In this document: positions 14,035-20,493 of the stretch, piece by piece | How positions within the stretch are numbered: position 1 is the stretch's first letter | Layout of the letters: the number at the start of each line of letters is the position of its first letter | Assembly: GCA_024688885.1 (NCBI GenBank) | Contig: JAILDV010000018.1 | Span: 1-49,740 of the forward strand | Direction of reading: 5' to 3' | Source of the DNA: Bacteroidaceae bacterium | GTDB lineage: Bacteria > Bacteroidota > Bacteroidia > Bacteroidales > Bacteroidaceae | DNA length: 49,740 bases | Notes under the pieces: generated by a model | What the model was told of the DNA's origin: nothing | What the model saw: only the letters and a program-made list of their open reading frames with translations | Databases searched by the model: none | Translations under genes and position numbers: made by a program

Positions 14035-15273
14035 ATGATGGAAAGCATCTTAACGCAACTCACCCGTCAAGACGTTTGGGAGGAATTCCTTGCCTACCGA
14101 CTGCTGAAGGGGCGTTTCACATGGCATGAATTTGAAGAAGCCGACAGTTACGTGGAGCGCGAAGAATACCTCCCTTTGGCACAGAAGATAGCGCATGGAG
14201 AGGGTTTGGGTATCCCTCAAAAGAAAATGGTCAACAAGATGGGAACGGGCAAGAAACGTGTGGTTTACAGTTTCGCACCCGACGAGATGACGATACTCAA
14301 GCTCCTTGCCTACAAGCTCTATGACTACGATGCCTGTTTCGCTCCCAACTGTTACGCTTTCCGTAGGGGCATCAAAGCCAGCGATGCCATCTTTCACATT
14401 GTCCATGCAATTGGTGACAAGAAGATGTGGGCATACAAACTCGACATCCACGACTATTTCAACTCCATTTCCATCGAAGTCTTGTTGCCCATTCTGGCAG
14501 ACATGATGGCAGCTGACAAACCGCTTTACCATTTCTTCGAAAAGATGCTCACCAACCCTGCAGTCATCTATAATGGCGAGATGCTCAATGAGTGTCATGG
14601 CGTGATGGCTGGCACCCCCACCTCTCCCTTTTTGGCAGATGTTTATCTGAAAGAAGTGGATCAATATTTTTACGACGCCCATGTCATCTATGCCCGCTAC
14701 TCAGATGACATCATCCTTTTTGCCCCTGACTTTGACACGCTCTGCCACTATAAAAGCAAGATGGCAGCCTTTCTCAAGCAATACCAGCTTGAAGTCAACC
14801 CCGACAAGGAAAAAATCTATTCACCCGATGAACCCTTCGAATTTCTCGGCTTCAAATGTCATGACCACCACATAGACCTCTCGGAAGCTACCAAGAAGAA
14901 GATGAAGGGTAAGATCAGACGGGCTGCTAAGTCACTCATGCGCTGGAGCAGCAAGAACCACCTCGAACCTGAAAAAGCGATGAAGGGACTCATCAACCAG
15001 TTCAACCGCACCTTTTTCGAGGGTGCAGATGACGCATCCCTCACATGGTCGCGCTGGTTCTTCCCCGTCATCAACAGCACCGACGGACTTCGTGAAATTG
15101 ACCACTACCTCCAGCAGAACATCCGCTTCCTCAGTACCGGCAAGCACAATAAAGCCAACTTCAAGACAGACTATGCCCATCTGAAACAATTAGGCTACAG
15201 AAGTCTTGTGAACGAATACTATAGGAATTCCAAGGATTTTCATTCATGTGTCTTTCCTGATTCTGATAGTTGA
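14035..15273 (+). CDS. Reverse transcriptase (unclassified, not a canonical retron or DGR type)
   Basis: This is an RNA-directed DNA polymerase of 412 residues from the ATG at 14035. A longer TTG reading from 13993 would start inside the upstream RNA hairpin. RT motifs in order: GTGKKRVVYSFAPDEMTILK (about 70-89); NCYAFRRGIKASDA; YKLDIHDYFNSI with the first catalytic Asp (137); GVMAGTPTSPFLADVYL (189-205); YARYSDDIILF with the YSDD box (222-225); VNPDKEKIY; FEFLGFKC. A C-terminal domain of about 130 residues contains LREIDHYLQQNIRFL and HLKQLGYRSLVNEYY. There is no maturase endonuclease domain, and the retron NAxxH and VTG motifs are not evident. Function is inferred, possibly defence. Confidence 0.92.
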   Translation: MMESILTQLTRQDVWEEFLAYRLLKGRFTWHEFEEADSYVEREEYLPLAQKIAHGEGLGIPQKKMVNKMGTGKKRVVYSFAPDEMTILKLLAYKLYDYDACFAPNCYAFRRGIKASDAIFHIVHAIGDKKMWAYKLDIHDYFNSISIEVLLPILADMMAADKPLYHFFEKMLTNPAVIYNGEMLNECHGVMAGTPTSPFLADVYLKEVDQYFYDAHVIYARYSDDIILFAPDFDTLCHYKSKMAAFLKQYQLEVNPDKEKIYSPDEPFEFLGFKCHDHHIDLSEATKKKMKGKIRRAAKSLMRWSSKNHLEPEKAMKGLINQFNRTFFEGADDASLTWSRWFFPVINSTDGLREIDHYLQQNIRFLSTGKHNKANFKTDYAHLKQLGYRSLVNEYYRNSKDFHSCVFPDSDS

Positions 15274-15324
15274 CGAGCAGCTAAAATGATTCCATTTTTT
15301 TCATGCAAAAAAACGTGTGTTGAT

Positions 15325-15356
15325 GTAAGGGCAAAAAAAATGGGTTGCTCGCAACC
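15325..15356 (-). terminator. Terminator-like repeat, copy 1
   Basis: On the minus strand GGTTGC-GA-GCAACC is followed by CATTTTTTTT, so it can end transcripts arriving from the YopX-like gene at 15620-16402. The 24 bases 15325-15348 are identical to 18484-18507. Confidence 0.6.
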
Positions 15357-15494
15357 TCCAAACAATTTGGCTTGAATACAACTTTCACTTTGGCTTGATT
15401 ACAACTTTCGATTTAGCTTGATTACAACTTTCAATTTGGCTTGAATACAAAAACCGATTTGGCTTGAATACACAAACGTGTCATCAAGCCAAAT
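15344..15494. repeat. 151-bp flanking repeat, copy B (23-bp unit array)
   Basis: This copy is identical to 12983-13133 except for one base in the second unit (CACTTTGG versus CATTTTGG). After 15494 the match decays, leaving only weakly similar units (TTGTATTCAAGTGAAA, TATATTCAAGTGAAAT). Together the copies bracket 13134-15343, which holds the unknown gene, the structured RNA and the RT. The 346-bp gap 15274-15619 contains nothing else I can name. Confidence 0.95.
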
Positions 15495-15619
15495 ATTGAG
15501 TTGTATTCAAGTGAAAAGTAAGACTATATTCAAGTGAAATAGGAGAATGTATATAAGCTAAGTATTTTGGAGGCGATGGAGGACACATGAGGGAGGTAGT
15601 GGAAGAAAGGGTTTTGTGT

Positions 15620-16402
15620 TTATGGAAGACGGATGGGTAAGTCCTCGTATATTGGCTCATCTTTCAGATATTTCAAGGCTCGCTCTTGCCATGTCTTGCA
15701 AATAAAATAGGGTGCGTGTGCCATCTTGATGTGGAGATTACGTAGATTGATTTTGTATGGAAAAGCTAACATGGCACAATGATCGCTAATGTTGACAGTC
15801 AGTTTGTCGGGGTCTAAGTCATAGAAAACGTTGCCAATGACTTTGACTTTCTTTGTGTTTCGCATGGGGACGGGGCATTGGTCAAGGATATAATAGTAAT
15901 CATCATTTCTATGACCAAAACTGTTCACACCTGCAATGGTAGTATAGCCGCTATGGGGTCTTTCATTGATTATTTTGGCACGACTCATTCCTCCATTCGA
16001 AGGGATGTCCGCTTCCATAAACATGGTGGCTTTCACTACATCACCCGTGTAGATTTTCTTCCCTTTGTCATCACGGTAGCCCGTATAGAAGCCAGCGAAG
16101 ATGACAGGGAAGATTTTGATGTCTTTGAACACCTCCAGATTCTGAAGCCTTCCTGTCAACTTGAAGTCATCTAACGTCAAATAATGCTCGGCTTTTTCAT
16201 CTTGTGTCCAGAAGAACAGAAGGTCACGATAAAAGAATAGGCTGTCTACGCTGGCATAACCAAATGTGCAGTCACTTTTGATAAACCTTACTTCGATTTC
16301 GTCAAAGTAGTGGTCGGTATCAACATCCATTAAAAAATCATCCAAGAACTGTTCAATATTCTCTTGGAAATCTGCATTAGAACACATTACCTTTGCTTTC
16401 AT
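15620..16402 (-). CDS. YopX-like domain protein
   Basis: This 260-residue protein has a C-terminal half resembling the YopX domain found in phage and plasmid proteins. AGFYTGYRDDKGKKIYTGDVV (about residues 103-123) matches the usual start of that domain, and VKVIGNVFYDLDPD matches its usual end. The acidic N-terminal half (EQFLDDFLMDVDTDHYFDEIE) is not recognised. YopX function is unknown. The ATG is preceded by a -7 box at 16429-16436 and a 19-bp motif (16448-16466) shared with the next gene and the WYL regulator. Confidence 0.6.
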   Translation of the reverse strand: MKAKVMCSNADFQENIEQFLDDFLMDVDTDHYFDEIEVRFIKSDCTFGYASVDSLFFYRDLLFFWTQDEKAEHYLTLDDFKLTGRLQNLEVFKDIKIFPVIFAGFYTGYRDDKGKKIYTGDVVKATMFMEADIPSNGGMSRAKIINERPHSGYTTIAGVNSFGHRNDDYYYILDQCPVPMRNTKKVKVIGNVFYDLDPDKLTVNISDHCAMLAFPYKINLRNLHIKMAHAPYFICKTWQERALKYLKDEPIYEDLPIRLP

Positions 16403-16428
16403 ATCTACTTGTTTTAGTGAATATGATG

Positions 16429-16436
16429 CAAAGGTA
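16429..16436 (-). promoter_or_regulatory. -7 box of the YopX-like gene
   Basis: On the minus strand this reads TACCTTTG, 26 bases before the ATG. The conserved 19-bp motif sits exactly 11 bases upstream of it. Confidence 0.7.
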
Positions 16437-16447
16437 ATGCGAGATAC

Positions 16448-16466
16448 GGCAAAAACGTTGCACAGT
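16448..16466 (-). promoter_or_regulatory. Putative WYL operator, copy 1
   Basis: On the minus strand the sequence is ACTGTGCAACGTTTTTGCC, identical over 19 bases to 17435-17453. In both places it ends 11 bases before a -7 box, so it covers the -33 region. It contains the palindrome AACGTT. Confidence 0.65.
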
Positions 16467-16534
16467 GGAGGGGAGTTTACGCAAATAGTGGTATTCCCTT
16501 ATTTATGTTCATATCAGAAATCTGGTGTTGGTTT

Positions 16535-17386
16535 TTACTTCTGTTTGCTTAAAAAATCGACTAAATCTTCATATTTGCCATCTTCAAAGTTGGGTGGAGT
16601 GATGTATTGACTTATCATACTTGACTTCTTTTTCCGAATGATAAGGCTCTCATATTTATCAAAAAAATCTTTTTTAGATAAAAGATTCTGCCACTTATCC
16701 TCTGATCTCATAATTAGGAAGCGTACGTCCTCTTTTTTGTTTTCAGCAATATACCAAAGCATATCTTTAATAAATCTCTGTGATTCTAAAAAGGCTCCTC
16801 TTAGTGGGAATGTGCGATTAGCCTTTTGTGAACTATATCCATGATATTCAACCATTGCTATCTGTTTGAAGAATTCTGTGTCCTCAATGAATTGATTTTT
16901 TTGTTTCACATCGTCTTTCAATTGTTTCAATTTGTTCTCCCAATACTGGTCTTCTAACAGACAAACAGCTTCCCTGCACGTTATGGGATAATTATCATTC
17001 TTGTCATCCTCTTTCTCAGGGAAAAAAGAATGTGTTTCAAAAAGCAGTGTTTTCTTCTTGAATTCAATCACCTTTTTTCGGATATTGATGTTAGTTTGCA
17101 TTAGCTTCGCTAGTGTTTCATTAACCTTTGGCACATATCCAGGATTAAGGCTTAGAATTATTAATCGAGCTTCGAAAGGATTTCCCCACCATGGTTCTGC
17201 TGGTATCCTTGTGATAATCTCGTCTTTAGTGCCTTGTGCTTTCTCGTTGTACTTTTTAATTGCATCTTTGTCACAGGAGCAAACATAGTTATTATCTTCG
17301 CCATACAGACAATTATCTTTGTTGGGATTATACATGTCTGCAACCTCTTTCCAAGGATTCTTGCTTTTTAATTGTTTTTCTGTCAT
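16535..17386 (-). CDS. UDG-superfamily-like protein of unknown function
   Basis: This 283-residue protein has EPWWGNPFEARLIILSLNPGY near residues 63-83. The LNPG loop after a hydrophobic strand resembles the first motif of uracil-DNA-glycosylase-like folds. Later parts (MVEYHGYSSQKANRTF and VRFLIMRSEDKW) could form the remaining strands. An N-terminal pair CSCDK is present. No catalytic assignment is safe. The gene is visibly richer in A+T than its neighbours, which suggests later acquisition. It is transcribed divergently from the WYL regulator across a shared operator. Confidence 0.6.
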   Translation of the reverse strand: MTEKQLKSKNPWKEVADMYNPNKDNCLYGEDNNYVCSCDKDAIKKYNEKAQGTKDEIITRIPAEPWWGNPFEARLIILSLNPGYVPKVNETLAKLMQTNINIRKKVIEFKKKTLLFETHSFFPEKEDDKNDNYPITCREAVCLLEDQYWENKLKQLKDDVKQKNQFIEDTEFFKQIAMVEYHGYSSQKANRTFPLRGAFLESQRFIKDMLWYIAENKKEDVRFLIMRSEDKWQNLLSKKDFFDKYESLIIRKKKSSMISQYITPPNFEDGKYEDLVDFLSKQK

Positions 17387-17415
17387 AATTATGATGGTTT
17401 ATGTTATAGTAGTTG

Positions 17416-17423
17416 CAAAGATA
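17416..17423 (-). promoter_or_regulatory. -7 box of the UDG-like gene
   Basis: On the minus strand this reads TATCTTTG, 29 bases before the ATG at 17386 and 11 bases downstream of the operator at 17435-17453. Confidence 0.7.
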
Positions 17424-17434
17424 CGCAATCTTTT

Positions 17435-17453
17435 GGCAAAAACGTTGCACAGT
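17435..17453. promoter_or_regulatory. Putative WYL operator, copy 2, between divergent promoters
   Basis: The 19 bases are identical to 16448-16466. They lie between the leftward -7 box (17416-17423) and the rightward -7 box (17468-17475). Binding here could control the UDG-like gene and the WYL gene together. Confidence 0.65.
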
Positions 17454-17467
17454 CTCGATTATTTCCG

Positions 17468-17475
17468 TACTTTTG
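17468..17475 (+). promoter_or_regulatory. -7 box of the WYL regulator
   Basis: TACTTTTG fits TAnnTTTG and lies 16 bases before the ATG at 17492. It rules out the longer reading that starts at 17372. Confidence 0.65.
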
Positions 17476-17491
17476 CGAAAATAATTGGATT

Positions 17492-18403
17492 ATGGCTAAG
17501 AATTTGTTTGCACGCTACATTTGGGAACTGACCACCATCTATCGTGTTGGGCGTATCACGCTGAAAGAGTTGAATGAGCGCTGGCAGGATTGTTATTTGT
17601 ATGATGGAAAAGATATTCCTCGGCGCACGTTTGACTATCATCGCAAGGAGATAGAAATGCTGTTTAATTTGAACATCATTTGTGACAAGCACGATAACAC
17701 CTACCGTGTAGAAGATGACGATGGCTATCGCAATGGGGAACTGCGCCAATGGCTCGTCAATAGTGTGGCTGTGAGTTCTATTGTGCGTGAGGCAGAGGAT
17801 TTGGGTAGCCGCATTGCCTTGGAGCACATACCATCGAGTGAGCCATTTTTGCCTAACGTCATTCAAGCTCTGCGTGAGAATAAAGTCATCTCGTTTGTCT
17901 ATCAGAGTTTCGATAGGGATACACCAACACAACACACGCTCATGCCTTATGCACTCAAGTTGTTTCGTCAACGTTGGTACATTGTGGGCAAGCCTCTGGA
18001 TGATGAAAAGATTCTTATTTTTGCCACGGATCGTATCAGCACGTTGACCCTCGAAGAGAAGACTTTCAAATATCCTAAAGACTTTGACATCAACGACTAT
18101 TACAGAGATTCCTTTGGCATCATCATCGAAGAAGGTGTGCCATGTGAGCACATTGTGATTAAGGTGGCAAGTAGTCAAGTGAAATACCTACGTTCCCTGC
18201 CTCTTCATTCATCCCAACGTGAAACAGCCACGACACCTGAACACTCCATTTTTGAATATGACTTGAAGCCAACTTATGACTTTGAGCAGGAACTTCTCTC
18301 GCATCGCGAAGATTTTGAAGTCCTCCAACCCGAGTCTTTGAGGAACAGGATGAAAGTTATCGTGCAGGATATGTACGAAAGGTATTGTGCTGATGCATCT
18401 TGA
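17492..18403 (+). CDS. WYL-domain transcriptional regulator
   Basis: This 303-residue protein has an N-terminal helix-turn-helix region (YRVGRITLKELNERW, then IPRRTFDYHRKEIEML) and a central WYL domain. The signature segment is HTLMPYALKLFRQRWYIVG, a WYI variant of the Trp-Tyr-Leu core. A C-terminal WCX-like part ends in DFEVLQPESLRNRMKVIVQDMYERY. WYL proteins bind nucleic-acid or nucleotide ligands, and several (BrxR, CapW) repress phage-defence genes. A repeated operator suggests it controls itself and the two genes to its left. Confidence 0.9.
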   Translation: MAKNLFARYIWELTTIYRVGRITLKELNERWQDCYLYDGKDIPRRTFDYHRKEIEMLFNLNIICDKHDNTYRVEDDDGYRNGELRQWLVNSVAVSSIVREAEDLGSRIALEHIPSSEPFLPNVIQALRENKVISFVYQSFDRDTPTQHTLMPYALKLFRQRWYIVGKPLDDEKILIFATDRISTLTLEEKTFKYPKDFDINDYYRDSFGIIIEEGVPCEHIVIKVASSQVKYLRSLPLHSSQRETATTPEHSIFEYDLKPTYDFEQELLSHREDFEVLQPESLRNRMKVIVQDMYERYCADAS

Positions 18404-18490
18404 TTCAGTCTATAAGACCTACTGATCCCAACAAAAAGAACTAAAAATTTGCTTGTTTTCGTTTGTTTTTCGAGGCACTAAACGTAAGGG

Positions 18491-18558
18491 CAAAAAAAAT
18501 GGGTTGCCGCTGCAACCCGAACCTTTGTTAACCTTAAATCTAATACTATGAAAAACAC
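18491..18558 (-). ncRNA. Candidate small RNA with its own promoter and terminator
   Basis: On the minus strand a -7 box TATCTTTG (18563-18570) stands 20 bases from an upstream TTGACA, a good -33/-7 spacing. About 68 bases later GGGTTGC-AGCG-GCAACCC (18518-18501) is followed by ATTTTTTTT. No reading frame of note lies between. Promoter plus intrinsic terminator over about 70 bases suggests a small RNA. It may belong to a Bacteroidales small-RNA family already described, which I cannot test here. It lies in the 350-bp gap between the WYL gene and recJ. Confidence 0.5.
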
Positions 18559-18753
18559 GTTGCAAAGATAGAGGGTTTTTTTGTTACTGTCAAGAAAAAA
18601 ATAAAAAAACATAGATTTTTTTAAATTTTATTGACATACATCAATAGAAATAACGAAAAAGGGGTGAAAAACACAAAACTTTGGTGAGAAATAGTGCGTA
18701 TGTCATTTTTTATTCTTAATTTTACATCGAAATAGAAAAATGATAACTTTATA

Positions 18754-20493
18754 ATGAATTACAGATGGAATTACGAACCACCTACAACCGAAAACGAGGC
18801 ATGTGCTCAGGCGCTGGCTGAAGAGGTCAGGGTCAATCCTGCCATTGCACAGATGCTCGTGGCTCGTGGTGTAAACACGGCCGAGCAGGTGCGTAAATAT
18901 TTTCATCCACAGCTGCTGGATTTGCACGACCCTTATCTAATGAAAGATATGGACAGGGCAGTGGAGCGTCTGAATGAGGCGATGGGGCAGCGTGAGCGCA
19001 TCATGATTTATGGTGACTACGATGTGGATGGATGTACGGCGGTAGCGTTGGTTTATAGATGTATCACGCAATACTACTCCAATGTGGAATGTTATATCCC
19101 CGACCGCAGCGAGGAGGGATATGGCGTTTCGATGAAAGGAGTTGATTATGCGGCGAGCCAGGGTGTGAAACTGGTGATTGTGCTGGATTGTGGCATCAAG
19201 GCAATCGATGAAATTCAGTATGCCAAGGACAAGGGCATTGACTTCATCATCTGCGACCACCATGTGCCTGACGAGGTGCTGCCTCCTGCAGTGGCGATTC
19301 TGAACGCCAAACGGGTGGACAACACGTATCCTTATCTTGATTTGTCTGGTTGTGGCGTGGGCTTCAAGTTCATGCAGGCTTTTGCCATCAGCAATGGCAT
19401 CCCGTTCAGCCGGTTGATACCGTTGCTGGACTTGTGTGCTATCAGCATCGCGAGCGACATCGTGCCCATCATGGGTGAGAACCGCATCTTGGCATATCAT
19501 GGTCTGAAGCAGTTGAACAACAATGCGAGCACGGGTGTGAAGGCTGTGCTGGAGGTGTGTGGACTGACAGGTAAGGATTTGACGATGAGTGACATCATCT
19601 TCAAGATTGGTCCGCGCATCAATGCGAGCGGACGTGTGCAGAACGGCAAGGAGTCTGTGGATCTGCTCGTTGAACGTGACTATGACAAGGCACTGAAGAT
19701 GGCGCAGACCATCAACCACTATAATGAGGAGCGCAAGGAATTGGACAAGCGCATGACGGAGGAGGCGAGTCAAGTGGTGGCTCAACTGCCTCGCATGGAG
19801 GATAAGAGTGCCATCGTGATATACAATGCTGATTGGCATAAGGGTGTGATTGGCATTGTGGCTTCGCGACTGACAGAGGAATTCTTCCGTCCGGCTGTGG
19901 TGCTGACGTTGGATGGTGAAATTGTGACGGGCAGTGCGAGGAGCGTGAGTGGTTTTGACGTGTACAGAGCCATTCAGAGTTGCGAGGATTTGCTGGACAA
20001 TTTTGGCGGTCACACTTATGCGGCAGGTTTGTCGATGAAGGTGGAGAATGTGGAGGAGTTCAGCCGACGTTTTGAGGCTTATGTGCATGAGAACATTGAC
20101 CCGGAGCAGACTCGTCCCAACCTCGACATTGATGCAGTCATCAACTTTAAGGACATCACACCGAAGTTCTTCAATGACCTCAAACGCATGCGTCCATATG
20201 GACCTGAAAATCCCAAACCTCTTTTCTGCACGAAGAACGTGTTTGACTATGGAACGAGCAAGGTGGTGGGGCGTCAGCAGGAACACATCAAACTGGAATT
20301 GGTTGACAGCAAGTCGAACAATGTGATGAACGGCATCGCTTTCGGTCAGAGTTCGGAAGCGCGCTATATCAAGACTAAGCAGGCGTTTGACATTGTCTAT
20401 ACCATTGAGGAAAACACCCGCAAGCATGGCGAGGTGCAGTTGCAGATAGAGGATATCAGAACACATGAAGAGGAGTTGACAGTTGAGAATTGA
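18754..20493 (+). CDS. recJ: Single-stranded-DNA-specific exonuclease RecJ
   Basis: RecJ degrades single-stranded DNA 5' to 3' in recombination and mismatch or base-excision repair. DHH-family motifs are intact: IYGDYDVDGCTAVAL (about residue 85), VLDCGIKAIDE, ICDHHVPDE with the DHH triad, and GPRINASGRV. The DHHA1 part contains SGFDVYRAIQSC and FGGHTYAAGLS. The protein has 579 residues, near the usual length. Upstream, TAACTTTA is a weak -7 match that would leave almost no leader. It ends within a heptamer-like spacer shared with the start of recQ. Confidence 0.96.
   Translation: MNYRWNYEPPTTENEACAQALAEEVRVNPAIAQMLVARGVNTAEQVRKYFHPQLLDLHDPYLMKDMDRAVERLNEAMGQRERIMIYGDYDVDGCTAVALVYRCITQYYSNVECYIPDRSEEGYGVSMKGVDYAASQGVKLVIVLDCGIKAIDEIQYAKDKGIDFIICDHHVPDEVLPPAVAILNAKRVDNTYPYLDLSGCGVGFKFMQAFAISNGIPFSRLIPLLDLCAISIASDIVPIMGENRILAYHGLKQLNNNASTGVKAVLEVCGLTGKDLTMSDIIFKIGPRINASGRVQNGKESVDLLVERDYDKALKMAQTINHYNEERKELDKRMTEEASQVVAQLPRMEDKSAIVIYNADWHKGVIGIVASRLTEEFFRPAVVLTLDGEIVTGSARSVSGFDVYRAIQSCEDLLDNFGGHTYAAGLSMKVENVEEFSRRFEAYVHENIDPEQTRPNLDIDAVINFKDITPKFFNDLKRMRPYGPENPKPLFCTKNVFDYGTSKVVGRQQEHIKLELVDSKSNNVMNGIAFGQSSEARYIKTKQAFDIVYTIEENTRKHGEVQLQIEDIRTHEEELTVEN

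Noticed and set aside
13359-15273. Diversity-generating retroelement
   Set aside because: No Avd gene, no template/variable repeat pair with adenine-specific changes, and RT motif 4 is GTPTSP rather than the DGR type. The flanking repeats are near-identical noncoding arrays.
14035-15273. Group II intron
   Set aside because: No maturase endonuclease domain and no recognisable intron domain V found after the gene.
18937-20466. 509-residue open frame antisense to recJ
   Set aside because: It mirrors the codon pattern of recJ, has no family motif and no promoter, and recJ on the other strand is certain.
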